Origin: Deltaproteobacteria bacterium
GTDB lineage: Bacteria; BMS3Abin14
Direction: 5' to 3'
Assembly (NCBI GenBank): GCA_013151915.1
Contig: JAADHJ010000018.1
Location: forward strand, 1-34,238
Length of the DNA stretch: 34,238 bases
Below, in pieces: positions 16,072 to 24,928 of the stretch; position 1 is the first letter of the stretch; each line of letters begins with the position of its first letter. The translations under genes and the position numbers were made by a program. The notes under the pieces are model-generated. The model was not told where the DNA came from and did not search any database. It worked only from the letters and a program-made list of their open reading frames with translations.

Positions 16072-16080
16072 TGGTATGAT
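16072..16080 (+). promoter_or_regulatory. Possible extended -10 promoter for the fumarase operon
   Basis: TGGTATGAT fits the extended -10 form TGnTATAAT with one mismatch and lies directly after the structured element. No good -35 is visible. It would give a leader of about 15 nt ending in the GGAGGG ribosome site. Confidence 0.3.
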
Positions 16081-16101
16081 CGGATGCCTGGAGGGAAAAT
16101 A

Positions 16102-16941
16102 ATGAGAGAGATCGAGGCCCTGCAGATAACCCAGACCGTAAAACAACTCTGCATGAGCGCCGCTTATCACCTGGGTGATGATGTCCTTGGGGCCATCAGG
16201 GATGGCCTGGAAAAAGAGACCTCTCCAACCGGCAGGGATGTATTGAATCAGCTGCTGGAGAACGCGGAGATCGCCGGCGCAGGGGAGTTTCCCCTGTGCC
16301 AGGATTGTGGCCTTGCGGTTATCTTCGTTGAACTTGGCCAGGAGGTCCATGTGACCGGCGGCGACCTGAACGAAGCCATCCATGAGGGGGTCAGACAGGG
16401 CTATGAGGAGGCCTATCTCCGGAAGAGCGTGTGTCATCCCTTCACCCGGAAGAACACCGGGGACAACACACCTTCCATTATCCACGTAAAAGTTGTCCCT
16501 GGTGAAAGGATCAAACTGACCATGGCTGCCAAGGGAGGCGGCAGTGAGAACATGAGCCGGGTCATGATGCTCAAACCTTCCGACGGGAAGGAAGGGATCA
16601 TGAATTACGTCATCGAGCGGGTGAAAGAATCAGGCCCCAACCCATGCCCTCCAACCATTGTCGGGGTGGGAATAGGGGGGACATATGAAAGGGCCGCTCT
16701 TATTGCCAAGGAGGCTCTCCTCCGCCCCGTCGGCCGGCCAAGCCTTGATCCGGAACTGGCCGAGATGGAGGCAAAGATCCTTGATGCGGTAAATGGCTCC
16801 GGCATCGGTCCGGCCGGGCTGGGAGGCAGGATCACTTCCTTCGCCGTCCACATCGAGATGCGTCCCTGCCACATCGCCAGCCTTCCGGTGGCGGTTAATA
16901 TCAACTGCCATTCACACCGGCACAAGGAAGCGGTCATCTGA
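16102..16941 (+). CDS. Class I fumarate hydratase, alpha subunit
   Basis: A 280-residue N-terminal-type subunit of the two-subunit, oxygen-sensitive [4Fe-4S] fumarases, of the same fold as TtdA and the N-terminal part of FumA. It hydrates fumarate to malate together with the next gene. Visible family motifs are LCQDCG with candidate cluster cysteines, CHPFTRKNTGDNTPS, GGGSENMSRVMMLKPSDG and GVGIGGTYERA. The start is ATG 16102, six bases after GGAGGG (16090-16095); an ATG at 16084 lies before the ribosome site and is rejected. The name could be fumA or ttdA by family; fumarase is chosen because the genes around it are all TCA-cycle genes. Tartrate dehydratase is the alternative. Confidence 0.88.
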   Translation: MREIEALQITQTVKQLCMSAAYHLGDDVLGAIRDGLEKETSPTGRDVLNQLLENAEIAGAGEFPLCQDCGLAVIFVELGQEVHVTGGDLNEAIHEGVRQGYEEAYLRKSVCHPFTRKNTGDNTPSIIHVKVVPGERIKLTMAAKGGGSENMSRVMMLKPSDGKEGIMNYVIERVKESGPNPCPPTIVGVGIGGTYERAALIAKEALLRPVGRPSLDPELAEMEAKILDAVNGSGIGPAGLGGRITSFAVHIEMRPCHIASLPVAVNINCHSHRHKEAVI

Positions 16942-16955
16942 GGGAGGTATTGATC

Positions 16956-17513
16956 ATGTCGGAACCTGTTCGGTTGATTCCCCCACTGTCGGGGAAAGAT
17001 GTTGAGGCTTTGAGAGCAGGAGACAGGGTTCTGATCTCCGGTACGATCTACACGGGGCGGGATGCCGCCCACAAAAGGCTTGTGGATCTATTGGAGAAGG
17101 GTGACCCCCTCCCCCTGGAGCTGGAAGGCCAGGTCATCTACTTCGTCGGCCCCTCTCCGAGCCGGCCCGGAAAGCCCATAGGTTCGGCCGGTCCGACCAC
17201 CAGCTATCGCATGGATGCCTATTCCCCTATCCTCATTGAGAGGGGCCTGAAGGCAATGATAGGCAAGGGATCCCGTTCACAGGAAGTCATTGATGCGATG
17301 GTACGCCACAGGGCAGTCTACCTCGCGGCGGTCGGCGGGGCGGCGGCCCTGATTTCCCGCAGGATCGAGTCCTGCGAGATCATCGCCTACGAGGATCTTG
17401 GCCCGGAGGCCATCCGAAGACTGGAAGTCAGAGATTTTCCCGCTATTGTGGTTAATGACTGCGAGGGAAACGACCTTTACAAGCAGGGTGTTGAGGAGTA
17501 CAAGACGGCGTAA
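16956..17513 (+). CDS. Class I fumarate hydratase, beta subunit
   Basis: A 185-residue C-terminal-type (swivelling) subunit that completes the fumarase. It has the family pattern LRAGDRVLISGTIYTGRDAAHKR near the N-terminus, GPSPSRPGKPIGSAGPTTSYRMD, and MIGKGSR in the middle, which bind the carboxylates of the substrate. ATG 16956 lies 8 nt after GGGAGG (16942-16947); the longer TTG start at 16950 is unnecessary. It follows the alpha subunit by 14 bp in one operon. About 90 bp to sucC hold a small TCCCGC/GCGGGA hairpin, not a clear terminator. Confidence 0.88.
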   Translation: MSEPVRLIPPLSGKDVEALRAGDRVLISGTIYTGRDAAHKRLVDLLEKGDPLPLELEGQVIYFVGPSPSRPGKPIGSAGPTTSYRMDAYSPILIERGLKAMIGKGSRSQEVIDAMVRHRAVYLAAVGGAAALISRRIESCEIIAYEDLGPEAIRRLEVRDFPAIVVNDCEGNDLYKQGVEEYKTA

Positions 17514-17604
17514 TATTTTTTTGGCGGAGGGGGAAGACCTGTTGCCACCCCCATGGAGCGATCAATCCCGCAGGAGGCGGGATCAGATAGCGGGAGGTCA
17601 ACGA

Positions 17605-18774
17605 ATGAAGGCCCACGAATACCAGGCGAAACAGCTTCTTCGGCAATATGGTGTTCCAGTACCGGAGGGGGATGTGGCCAGAACCCCTTCAGATGCACGG
17701 AAGGTCGCCGAAAAATTGGGTGGGAAAGTCGTTGTAAAGGCCCAGATTCATGCTGGGGGCCGCGGCAAGGCCGGTGGCGTCAAGCTGGTTGCCGGACCCG
17801 ACGAGGCGGAAAAGGTGGCGAGGGAACTTATCGGGAAAACCCTCATAACCCATCAGACCGGGCCTGAAGGAAAGGTCGTCAACCAGGTTCTCATCGAGGG
17901 CGGAGTTGAAATTGCCTCAGAGTTCTATCTCGGCATGGCAATTGATCGCGCGTCCGAGAAGGTTGCCATTATGGCGAGCACCGAAGGCGGGGTTGAGATC
18001 GAGAAGGTAGCAGCCGAAACACCGGAGAAAATTCTTAAGGAATTTGTGGACCCGGCCACCGGCCTGATGCCTTTTCAGGCAAGAAAAATTGCCTTCAATC
18101 TGGGCCTGACCGGGAAAACAGCATCCGCCGCGGCATCCTTTATCCTGAAGCTCTACAGGCTCTTTGTTGATAAGGATTGTTCACTGGCTGAGATCAACCC
18201 CCTTATTACCACCGCGACCGGTGAGGTAATTGCCCTTGATGCCAAGCTGAATTTCGACGATAATGCTCTCTTTCGGCACCCGGATGTTGTTGAGCTTCGC
18301 GATCTTACCGAGGAGCAGCCTCAGGAAACCGAGGCGTCGGAATACGGACTCTCCTATATCAAACTTGACGGCAATGTGGGGTGTATGGTCAACGGGGCGG
18401 GACTCGCCATGTCCACCATGGATATCATCAAGCTGGCCGGTGGGGAGCCGGCGAATTTTCTGGATGTGGGCGGAGCGGCCAAGGAGGAGTCCGTCACTAA
18501 TGCCTTCCGGATTATCCTTTCCGATAAAAACGTAAAGGCTGTTCTCGTCAATATTTTCGGGGGTATCGTTCGCTGCGACGTCGTGGCCCAGGGGGTGCTG
18601 AACGCGGCAAGAACCCTGGACGTTAAGGTCCCGGTTGTTGTAAGGCTTGAGGGAACGAATGCGGCGGAAGGGCTCAGCCTTATTGAAAAATCGGGGATGA
18701 AGTTTGTTACAGCCAAAGGCCTGAAGGCTGCGGCCGAGAAGGTGGTTACGGCCGCCGAAGGCGGGGAGGTATAG
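17605..18774 (+). CDS. sucC: Succinyl-CoA synthetase beta subunit (ADP-forming type)
   Basis: A 389-residue subunit, the standard length. With SucD it interconverts succinyl-CoA and succinate with formation of ATP or GTP. The ATP-grasp domain occupies about 1-235, opening [12 protein letters not shown] and with [12 protein letters not shown] in the glycine-rich loop. The CoA-ligase domain contains LDVGGAA and [16 protein letters not shown] 17605 sits 7 nt after GGGAGG (17592-17597); the frame runs open to 17398 but that part overlaps the fumarase beta subunit and has no family match. It ends 1 bp before sucD. Confidence 0.96.
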   Translation: MKAHEYQAKQLLRQYGVPVPEGDVARTPSDARKVAEKLGGKVVVKAQIHAGGRGKAGGVKLVAGPDEAEKVARELIGKTLITHQTGPEGKVVNQVLIEGGVEIASEFYLGMAIDRASEKVAIMASTEGGVEIEKVAAETPEKILKEFVDPATGLMPFQARKIAFNLGLTGKTASAAASFILKLYRLFVDKDCSLAEINPLITTATGEVIALDAKLNFDDNALFRHPDVVELRDLTEEQPQETEASEYGLSYIKLDGNVGCMVNGAGLAMSTMDIIKLAGGEPANFLDVGGAAKEESVTNAFRIILSDKNVKAVLVNIFGGIVRCDVVAQGVLNAARTLDVKVPVVVRLEGTNAAEGLSLIEKSGMKFVTAKGLKAAAEKVVTAAEGGEV

Positions 18775-18775
18775 A

Positions 18776-19648
18776 ATGAGCATCCTGGTTAACAACGATA
18801 CACGGGTAGTTGTCCAAGGTATTACGGGCCACGAGGGGAGCTTTCATACGAGGCAGTGCGTGGCCTACGGGACCAATGTAGTCGCCGGTGTGACCCCGGG
18901 CAAAGGTGGACAGGACGTCGAGGGCATTCCGGTTTTCAACACGGTATCCCGGGCGGTGGAAAAGGAGGGCGCCAACGCGGCCCTTATTTTCGTTCCACCG
19001 GCATTTTCCGGAGACGCTATACTGGAGGCCGCCTATGGGGGTGTTGACCTCGTTGTCTGCATTACCGAAGGAATCCCTACCCTGGACATGGTTAAGGTCA
19101 AAAACGCCCTCAGGTCTACGGGAGTGCGAATGATCGGGCCCAACTGCCCAGGGGTCATAACCCCGGGTCAGTGCAAGATGGGGATCATGCCCGGGTTTAT
19201 CCACAAGGAGGGGCGCGTAGGCGTTATCTCCAGAAGCGGAACCCTGACCTACGAGGCCGTCGGCCAGCTGACCGAGCTGGGCATCGGTCAGAGTACCTGC
19301 ATCGGCATAGGTGGAGATCCCATTATCGGCAGCACATTTGTTGATCTTCTGCGGCTTTTCAATGATGATCCTGAGACCGACGCCGTGGTTATGATCGGCG
19401 AGATCGGCGGCTCTGCTGAAGAGGACGCCGCGGCCTTCATCGAAAAGGAGATGGACAAACCCGTTGTGTCGTTCATCGCCGGACAGACGGCCCCTCCGGG
19501 GAAGCGGATGGGGCACGCCGGGGCCATCATTGCGGGTGGAAAAGGTACCGCCGCCGAAAAAATTGCCAGCCTGGAGAAAGCCGGGGTGACTGTCAGCAGG
19601 AGCCCCTCGGAAATTGGCGCCAAGATAGCGGAGGTCCTTGGTGCCTGA
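18776..19648 (+). CDS. sucD: Succinyl-CoA synthetase alpha subunit
   Basis: A 290-residue subunit that carries the CoA-binding Rossmann domain (about 1-125, with [10 protein letters not shown] and [14 protein letters not shown]) and the phosphorylated histidine. His247 in [14 protein letters not shown] is the expected phospho-His. The ribosome site GGGGAGG lies within the end of sucC, so the two are translationally coupled and made in equal amounts. korD follows 13 bp after the stop, linking the succinyl-CoA step to the ferredoxin-dependent oxidoreductase that makes or uses succinyl-CoA. Confidence 0.96.
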   Translation: MSILVNNDTRVVVQGITGHEGSFHTRQCVAYGTNVVAGVTPGKGGQDVEGIPVFNTVSRAVEKEGANAALIFVPPAFSGDAILEAAYGGVDLVVCITEGIPTLDMVKVKNALRSTGVRMIGPNCPGVITPGQCKMGIMPGFIHKEGRVGVISRSGTLTYEAVGQLTELGIGQSTCIGIGGDPIIGSTFVDLLRLFNDDPETDAVVMIGEIGGSAEEDAAAFIEKEMDKPVVSFIAGQTAPPGKRMGHAGAIIAGGKGTAAEKIASLEKAGVTVSRSPSEIGAKIAEVLGA

Positions 19649-19661
19649 CAGGGAGGAAAGA

Positions 19662-19916
19662 ATGGTCAATATCGCTCCTAACGAGAAGGCCGAGGTAGCG
19701 CAATACGGTGAGAGGAAGATCACCATAATTTCCCGATTTTGCAAGGGGTGCGAGATCTGTGTCAAGTTCTGCCCGGCTTCGGTCCTAGAGATGAAAGATT
19801 TCAAGGCTCACACTGTCCGCATTGAGGACTGTACGGAGTGTATGCTCTGTGAGGTGAGATGCCCCGATTTTGCCATATTTGTTGAGCAATCGGGTAAAAA
19901 GGGGAAGGCGAAATGA
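19662..19916 (+). CDS. korD: 2-oxoglutarate:ferredoxin oxidoreductase, ferredoxin-like delta subunit
   Basis: An 84-residue protein with two [4Fe-4S] motifs, CKGCEICVKFCP and CTECMLCEVRCP, each CxxCxxCxxxC. It is the electron-wiring subunit of the four-part KGOR complex. ATG 19662 lies 5 nt after GGGAGG (19651-19656); the upstream GTG at 19638 overlaps sucD and is rejected. The stop overlaps the korA start (ATGA). Confidence 0.9.
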   Translation: MVNIAPNEKAEVAQYGERKITIISRFCKGCEICVKFCPASVLEMKDFKAHTVRIEDCTECMLCEVRCPDFAIFVEQSGKKGKAK

Positions 19917-21046
19917 GCGGAAAAGAGGTATTTTTTCAAGGTAATGAGGCATGTGCGCACGGCGCCCTTTACGCCGGTTGCCGTTTTTTTGCCGGCTATC
20001 CCATTACCCCCTCAACCGAGGTGGCTGAGTTGATGTCCCGCTACCTGCCAAAACTTGGCGGGGCGTTCATGCAGATGGAGGATGAGATCGGTGCCATGGG
20101 GGCCATCATTGGGGCTTCCCTCGTGGGCAAAAAGAGCCTGACGGCTACCAGTGGTCCCGGTTTTTCCCTCAAGCAGGAAAATCTCGGCTTCGCATGCATA
20201 ACGGAGGTGCCATGCGTGGTCCTGAATGTAATGCGGGGTGGTCCCAGTACCGGCCTGCCCACCGGCCCGAGCCAGTCGGATGTCATGCAGGCGAAGTGGG
20301 GCACCCATGGGGATCATCCGGTCATCGCGTTGATCCCCGCGTCGGTTCAGGAGATCTTTACGGAAACGGTGAGGGCTTTCAACCTGTCCGAGAGGCTCAG
20401 GACTCCCGTGATTCTTCTCCTCGACGAGATTATCGGTCATATGAGGGAAAAGATCACCATCCCGCCCGAAGGGGAGCTTGAGATCTGGGACCGTCCCAGG
20501 CCAACCTGCAAACCGGAGGAGTACAAGCCCTACGATATCAGTGGAGGCATGATTCCGCCCATGGCCGATTTTGGCTCCGGCTACCGCTGGCACACCACCG
20601 GCCTGAACCATGATGAGACCGGATTTCCAACCAACAAACCTGCCCTGGTGGAACCCGAGGCTGAAAGGCTTATGAACAAGATCACCCAGAACCTGGACAT
20701 CATAGAAAAATATGACTACGACGAGGCAAAGGGAGCCAAGGTCGGGGTGATGGCTTTCGGTTCCACATCGCGGTCGGCGCGCGCTGCAATCAAATCCGCG
20801 GAGAGGGATGGAATTCCGGTGGAGTTTCTCAGGCCGGTCACCCTTTGGCCTTTTCCCACGGATGCCGTCGAAAAGATGGCCGAAAAGGTTGATGTCATAA
20901 TTGTCCCTGAGATGAACCTGGGCCAGATGGCGGGGGAGGTCCAGAGGGCCATCGGCGGCAGGGCAAAGGTTGTGGGGATTAACAGGGTGGACGGTGATCC
21001 AATAACACCCTCGCAGGTCCATGAGAAGATCAGGGAGGTGTCGTGA
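19913..21046 (+). CDS. korA: 2-oxoglutarate:ferredoxin oxidoreductase, alpha subunit
   Basis: A 377-residue subunit with the pyrimidine-binding domain and the transketolase C-terminal domain of 2-oxoacid:ferredoxin oxidoreductases. Family stretches include ACAHGALYAGCRFFAGYPIT at the N-terminus, TATSGPGFSLKQENLG, and RGGPSTGLPTGPSQSDV, which pair with KorB to hold thiamine diphosphate. The complex converts 2-oxoglutarate and CoA to succinyl-CoA and CO2 with ferredoxin, reversibly. The subunit order D-A-B-C and the adjacency to sucCD favour 2-oxoglutarate over pyruvate or branched-chain oxoacids; VorABCD-type activity cannot be fully excluded. Confidence 0.9.
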   Translation: MSGKEVFFQGNEACAHGALYAGCRFFAGYPITPSTEVAELMSRYLPKLGGAFMQMEDEIGAMGAIIGASLVGKKSLTATSGPGFSLKQENLGFACITEVPCVVLNVMRGGPSTGLPTGPSQSDVMQAKWGTHGDHPVIALIPASVQEIFTETVRAFNLSERLRTPVILLLDEIIGHMREKITIPPEGELEIWDRPRPTCKPEEYKPYDISGGMIPPMADFGSGYRWHTTGLNHDETGFPTNKPALVEPEAERLMNKITQNLDIIEKYDYDEAKGAKVGVMAFGSTSRSARAAIKSAERDGIPVEFLRPVTLWPFPTDAVEKMAEKVDVIIVPEMNLGQMAGEVQRAIGGRAKVVGINRVDGDPITPSQVHEKIREVS

Positions 21047-21864
21047 TGGCATTTAACTACGCGCAATACACCCGGGCGGATAAGCTTCCGCATATCTGGT
21101 GTCCGGGGTGCGCCCATGGAATCGTGATGAAATCGCTCATCAGGGCCATCGACCGGGTAGGCCTGGATAAGGACAACACCGTCATCGTTTCTGGAATAGG
21201 GTGCGCTTCAAGGTTGCCCGGCTATGTCGACTTCAACACTCTTCACACCACCCATGGGAGAGCTTTGGGGTTCGCGACGGGAATAAAGATGGCCAACCCG
21301 AAGCTTGATGTTATCGTCGTGGGCGGTGACGGGGACTCCCTCGCCATCGGCGGAAACCATTTTATCCACGCATGCCGAAGAAACATCAACATTACCCTGG
21401 TGGTTTTCAACAACAACATCTACGGCATGACCGGAGGTCAATTCTCGCCGACGACCCCCCATGGCAAGCTTGCGAGCACCACGCCTTACGGCAATCCGGA
21501 TTACGCTTTCGACGTAGTGGAATTAGCCTCAGGCGCCGGGGCGAGCTTTGTGGGGCGCCATACCGTATATCATGCCATCCCACTGGAGAGGATGATCGCC
21601 GAGGCCATTACCCATAAAGGGTTTTCGGTGGTGGACGCCCTGTGCACCTGCCCAACGACCTACGGACGAAGAAATAAGCTTGGGTCGGCGGTGGATATGA
21701 TCGAGTGGTTTAAAGACAACACCGTGGGCGCCAAGGCGGCCGAAAAGCTTCCCCCCGAAAAGGTTGAAGGAAAGATCCTCACGGGTATATTCAAAAACAT
21801 CGAAAAGCCTGAATACTGTGAAGAGTACGAAAAAATCAAGGAAAAGGCAGGGAACAGGCCCTGA
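21046..21864 (+). CDS. korB: 2-oxoglutarate:ferredoxin oxidoreductase, beta subunit
   Basis: A 272-residue thiamine-diphosphate-binding subunit. WCPGCAHG near the N-terminus and the TPP/Mg motif GDGDSLAIGGNH...NNNIYGMTGGQ are typical. ATG 21046 overlaps the korA stop (TGATG) and has GGGAGG (21033-21038) 7 nt upstream; the GTG at 21043 is less well spaced. C-terminal residues after about 215 form a helical tail. Confidence 0.92.
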   Translation: MAFNYAQYTRADKLPHIWCPGCAHGIVMKSLIRAIDRVGLDKDNTVIVSGIGCASRLPGYVDFNTLHTTHGRALGFATGIKMANPKLDVIVVGGDGDSLAIGGNHFIHACRRNINITLVVFNNNIYGMTGGQFSPTTPHGKLASTTPYGNPDYAFDVVELASGAGASFVGRHTVYHAIPLERMIAEAITHKGFSVVDALCTCPTTYGRRNKLGSAVDMIEWFKDNTVGAKAAEKLPPEKVEGKILTGIFKNIEKPEYCEEYEKIKEKAGNRP

Positions 21865-21879
21865 CCGGGAGGTAATATC

Positions 21880-22416
21880 ATGTCCGACAGGTTCGAGGTA
21901 AGGCTCAGCGGTGCTGGTGGGCAGGGATTGATCCTTGGTGGCGTCATCCTTGCGGAGGCCGCATCACTTTTCGAGGGTAATAATGCGGTTCAGACCCAGT
22001 CCTACGGGCCTGAAGCCAGGGGCGGCGCCAGTAAATCCGAGGTCATCCTCTCCGATGGCGATATTGATTATCCCAAGGCTACGGAGATTGATCTTCTTCT
22101 TTGCCTTACGCAGGAAGCATGTGATAAGTACGCGGCCGATCTGAAGAAGACGGGTGTTCTTATTGCCGATTCCCGCATGGTCCAGGATCTTCCCGAGGGG
22201 AGATTCAAGATATACCAGCTGCCCATAATTGATACAGCCAAGGAGAAGGTCGGGAAGGTATTCGTCGCCAACATTGTGGCGCTTGGGGCCATAACCCACC
22301 TTCTTGAGCAGGTGTCCTTTGATTCGGTGGAAAAGGCCGTTCTCAACCGGGTTCCAAAAGGGACCGAAGACCTGAACAAAAGAGCCCTGAAACTGGGATA
22401 CGATCTGGTTAATTAA
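21880..22416 (+). CDS. korC: 2-oxoglutarate:ferredoxin oxidoreductase, gamma subunit
   Basis: A 178-residue catalytic gamma domain, opening RLSGAGGQGLILGGVILAEA and containing QSYGPEARGGASKSEV, both hallmarks of the POR/KGOR gamma family. It closes the operon fumarase alpha-beta, sucCD, korDABC and is followed by a strong hairpin (22455-22477). Confidence 0.93.
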   Translation: MSDRFEVRLSGAGGQGLILGGVILAEAASLFEGNNAVQTQSYGPEARGGASKSEVILSDGDIDYPKATEIDLLLCLTQEACDKYAADLKKTGVLIADSRMVQDLPEGRFKIYQLPIIDTAKEKVGKVFVANIVALGAITHLLEQVSFDSVEKAVLNRVPKGTEDLNKRALKLGYDLVN

Positions 22417-22454
22417 CCCGGGAGCTCCTTTTTCCCTTCGATTATCTTCCTTTA

Positions 22455-22477
22455 CGGGGGCCGCATTACGGCCCCCG
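22455..22477 (+). terminator. Intrinsic terminator-like hairpin after korC
   Basis: CGGGGGCCG (22455-22463) pairs perfectly with CGGCCCCCG (22469-22477) around a 5-nt loop, 39 bp after the korC stop. The tail AGATCTTT is only partly T-rich. Confidence 0.6.
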
Positions 22478-22494
22478 AGATCTTTCCCCCTGTT

Positions 22495-22521
22495 TTGATT
22501 CTTTTTGTCCTATGATATAAT
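22495..22521 (+). promoter_or_regulatory. Candidate promoter for the ankyrin gene
   Basis: TATAAT (22516-22521) is a perfect -10; TTGATT (22495-22500) is a fair -35 at a short 15-bp spacing. The leader to ATG 22625 would be about 95 nt. Confidence 0.5.
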
Positions 22522-22624
22522 TTCAAAATCTCCCGGATAACGGGTAACAGCATGAATTTTTGGTCAGGCCGTGTGGAATCACGTCAGCCACTCTAGTGGT
22601 AATAAGGCAATCCGAGGGGAAACC

Positions 22625-23362
22625 ATGAAAAAACACCGAATTACTGCCGCAGCATTGATTTTGCTGGTGCTATGGCCTGCGGTATCAATGGCGCAGTATG
22701 AGATCTTTGTTGCCGCCAACAGGGGCGATCTCAGGGAGGTTAAGGCGTTGTTGCTCAGGGAACCGACACTTGCGTACGCGAAAAGCAAGGGAGGGTTTAC
22801 CCCGCTCCACATGGCATGCATCAATGGCCATACAGATGTCGCGAAGGTTCTCATTGCCGCCGGGACGGATATCAACGCAAGAAACCTGGATGGGGTCACT
22901 CCCATATCAAAGGCCGTCCAGGGGAACTATCCTGAGCTGGTGGGACTCCTGGTCGAGAAAGGCGCTGACGTCAATCTTAAGGATGACAGCGGGACTAACC
23001 CGATCCTGATTTCCGAAATGGAGGGGTATACTAAAATAACCGCTCTCCTTTTGCCCGTCTCCGATGTAAACGTTTCCACCGCAGGAGGAGCCACTCCTCT
23101 CCATATGGCGGCCTCGAGGGATTCGGGTGATATTCGGTCGCTGCTTGATAGGGGGGCAAGGGTGAACGTTGTTGATAACCGGGGCTGGACGCCTCTCCAC
23201 GTTGCCGCATCCAGCGGAAAGATCAAGGTTATCAGAATCCTCCTTGAAGCCGGCGCCGACAGGACAATAAAGAACAATCGGGGAAAAACCGCCTCAGATC
23301 TTGCGCGAAAAAAGGGCTACACCGAAGTGGAGAAGGCGATCGATGATTTTCCTGGAAAATGA
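22625..23362 (+). CDS. Exported ankyrin-repeat protein
   Basis: A 245-residue protein with an N-terminal signal peptide (MKKHR, hydrophobic core to about 20, likely cut after SMA before Gln23). The rest is about seven ankyrin repeats of 32-33 residues, with clear TPLHMA, TPLHVAA and GADVN-type motifs. Ankyrin repeats bind proteins, so this is likely a periplasmic binding or scaffold protein; its partner is unknown. ATG 22625 with GAGGGG 4 nt upstream is chosen over the longer frame from 22571. It is monocistronic and convergent with the J-domain gene, 9 bp away. Confidence 0.85.
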   Translation: MKKHRITAAALILLVLWPAVSMAQYEIFVAANRGDLREVKALLLREPTLAYAKSKGGFTPLHMACINGHTDVAKVLIAAGTDINARNLDGVTPISKAVQGNYPELVGLLVEKGADVNLKDDSGTNPILISEMEGYTKITALLLPVSDVNVSTAGGATPLHMAASRDSGDIRSLLDRGARVNVVDNRGWTPLHVAASSGKIKVIRILLEAGADRTIKNNRGKTASDLARKKGYTEVEKAIDDFPGK

Positions 23363-23371
23363 GATGTCGAT

Positions 23372-24136
23372 CTATGGGTTGGCGTCCCCGAACCTGGCAT
23401 TACGCCTTCGAATAATCTGAACCAGATGTCGTATCTCACCGGGCTGGAGAATTTCCCTCTCCGCGAAGTACTCCCCTATGGGTCGCTGGAGCCAGCGCTG
23501 AAAGCCAAGGACCGCGGAACGCTGGTAGGGGGTCATGTATCCAAGGCGTAGAGCCGAACCGCCTATTTTTTCCCCGAACAATCTTCCGGTGGAGATGGCG
23601 TGAAGCTCCTCTGATGTCAGAAACTTCCACGTGGTGGCAATGCGCCCGAAAGAGGGACGCTGACGCCTTTGCCATGATATGGCGTTGATGAGGGTTCTCC
23701 AGGATACAATTCCCGAGTAGTAAAGGTACTGGCCCAGCAGGAGCCTGTTTTCAGGAACCTGTCCGTTCCAGAAATGATCACGGGTGTTTTTGCCCGGTTT
23801 CGGTGTTTTATAATATCCGGCAGGCTCTTCCCGGGGATCATCCCGGGGCTGGGGGGCTGGTCGATGACCTGTCGTGGACGGGTCTTCCGTGGAAAGGAAA
23901 GCGAGAAGGCTGGAGTAGGCCTGAGTTACCGCTTTGAAATGTTCGGCCATATCATTCTCATTCCGTCCCTGAATCCTGGCCCTGTCCGGATGAAGCTCCA
24001 TAGCCTTTTTTCTGAAGGTTTCCTTCAGGTCGGAAGGTACCAGTGTCCGCAGAAATTCATCGGTCATTTCGACGTCGGCGCCGAAAAGCACCTTGAATGC
24101 TGAAGAGATCTCCCGGGTGTTTGAAGCGGTACTCAA
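23372..24136 (-). CDS. J-domain protein with C-terminal MshEN-like repeats
   Basis: A 254-residue cytoplasmic protein. Residues about 10-80 form an atypical J domain with the HPD tripeptide at 49-51, so an Hsp70/DnaK co-chaperone role is possible. The linker (about 82-120) is Pro- and charge-rich. Residues 132-245 contain four short units of the form LGQYLYYSGIVSWRTLI, FGRIATTWKFLTSEEL, ALRLGYMTPYQRSAV and IGEYFAEREILQPGEI, resembling MshEN/GspE N-terminal repeats. There are no Zn-finger or substrate-binding domains of true DnaJ. The start is TTG 24136, with GGGAGG nine bases upstream on the minus strand. It recalls J-domain proteins I know from other deltaproteobacteria, whose client is unknown. 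Confidence 0.75.
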   Translation of the reverse strand: MSTASNTREISSAFKVLFGADVEMTDEFLRTLVPSDLKETFRKKAMELHPDRARIQGRNENDMAEHFKAVTQAYSSLLAFLSTEDPSTTGHRPAPQPRDDPREEPAGYYKTPKPGKNTRDHFWNGQVPENRLLLGQYLYYSGIVSWRTLINAISWQRRQRPSFGRIATTWKFLTSEELHAISTGRLFGEKIGGSALRLGYMTPYQRSAVLGFQRWLQRPIGEYFAEREILQPGEIRHLVQIIRRRNARFGDANP

Positions 24137-24221
24137 GAACCAGAACCTCCCTAAGCCTCCAGTCGGAGAAAAAAACCGTTTGCCGCCGGAAAAGCGACAA
24201 CTGCAACTTTACAGTTACACT

Positions 24222-24250
24222 ATTCTGGGTAAAAAACGGGCCTGTGTCAA
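24222..24250 (-). promoter_or_regulatory. Candidate promoter for the J-domain gene
   Basis: On the minus strand, TTGACA (24250-24245), 17-bp spacer and CAGAAT (24227-24222). A short inverted pair, AACTG/CAGTT (24199-24217), lies near the predicted start and could be an operator. Confidence 0.45.
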
Positions 24251-24282
24251 GTGTCGAAGTGCCCCGGAAATTGCCCCAACGT

Positions 24283-24345
24283 CCAAAGCTGACTCACCAC
24301 AGTCACGCCGATGGCGTGACTTGCAGGTCACACCACAGGGTTAAT
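24283..24345 (-). repeat. Hairpin repeat (CTGTGG family, copy 4, expanded)
   Basis: On the minus strand it reads CCCTGTGGTGTGACCTGCAA, then GTCACGCC-ATC-GGCGTGAC (24302-24320), then CTGTGGTGAGTCAGCTTTGG. Flanks match copy 3 at 29430-29480 almost base for base, but the stem-loop has been replaced by a different, longer inverted repeat. Confidence 0.6.
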
Positions 24346-24385
24346 TCAAATCAGCCTGAATATCCATACAAGCTGGGTTCAGGGG

Positions 24386-24480
24386 AAAACTGTAACGCAG
24401 AGTTACGCGGGGAGCGCCACTCTCAGGCGCTGTCGCGAAGAGCCGCGGAGAAAACCTGAAATCTGTCTCACGCCCGTTCG
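24386..24480. repeat. Degenerate ACGCAGAGTTACGCGG-type tract
   Basis: GTAACGCAGAGTTACGCGGGG, a CGCCACTCTCAGGCG hairpin and GAGCCGCGGAG follow one another. It looks like the CGCAGAG-type intergenic repeat seen in many genomes (recalled, not checked). No gene is supported in 24137-24928; the short frames there are chance. Confidence 0.35.
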
Positions 24481-24486
24481 TTGCAC

Positions 24487-24780
24487 CCTTCGACTGGCTC
24501 AGGGCAGGCTGTGGTAAATCAGCTTTTGACCTTTTCAGCTCCGCCCGGGATTGCCGCGTCACTCTCGTCTCCCTCGATGCTCCTCGCAATGACAGCTCTT
24601 TGTTCCCCGCGTCCCCCTTTCTACTCTGGACTCTGGACTCTGGACCTTGAATCCCGCCCTTGGACATTGAACGTTGGACCTTGGACGTTGAACTGTCTTA
24701 ATCCCTCTGGACTCTGGACTCTGGACTCTGGACCTTGAATCCCGCCCTTGGACATTGGCCCTTGAACGTTGAACATTGGA
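24487..24780. repeat. Composite repeat island, left member of an inverted pair
   Basis: In order: CCCTTCGACTGGCTCAGGGC, GGTAAATCAGCTTTTGACC, the right end of the TGTCATTGCGAG element (24541-24594), then 7-bp arrays of CTGGACT (24618-24642 and 24707-24731) and TTGAACG/TTGGACC type to 24780. The same modules in the same order occur on the opposite strand at 29157-29435. The pair flanks DUF4390-ntrY-ntrX. Relative to the 29 kb copy, about 35 bp between CAGCT and CGCCCGGG are missing here. Confidence 0.75.
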
Positions 24781-24837
24781 CTTATTGGTAGTTCCCCGAT
24801 TTTCGGGAGAATGTGGTATTTTTGCCACACAATATCC

Positions 24838-24865
24838 TTGTTGAGATATTCTTAAATGATATAAT
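24838..24865 (+). promoter_or_regulatory. Candidate promoter for DUF4390-ntrYX
   Basis: TTGTTG (24838-24843), 16-bp spacer and a perfect TATAAT (24860-24865). Predicted start near 24872. It sits just downstream of the repeat island. Confidence 0.55.
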
Positions 24866-24928
24866 CCCCCAAAATCTGTGAACCTGGATGTCTATTCGTG
24901 TGTATGGCAAAGGAGCCAACGGACAACT

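Noticed and set aside
17398-17604. N-terminal extension of sucC
   Set aside because: It overlaps the fumarase beta gene in another frame and SucC proteins start at MKAHEYQ-like sequence, here at 17605 with a good ribosome site.
24093-24459. 83- and 120-residue + strand frames
   Set aside because: They cross the J-domain gene start, its promoter and two repeat families, with no domain or ribosome site.
24608-24780. CRISPR-like array
   Set aside because: Units are 7 bp and contiguous, with no unique spacers and no cas genes nearby.
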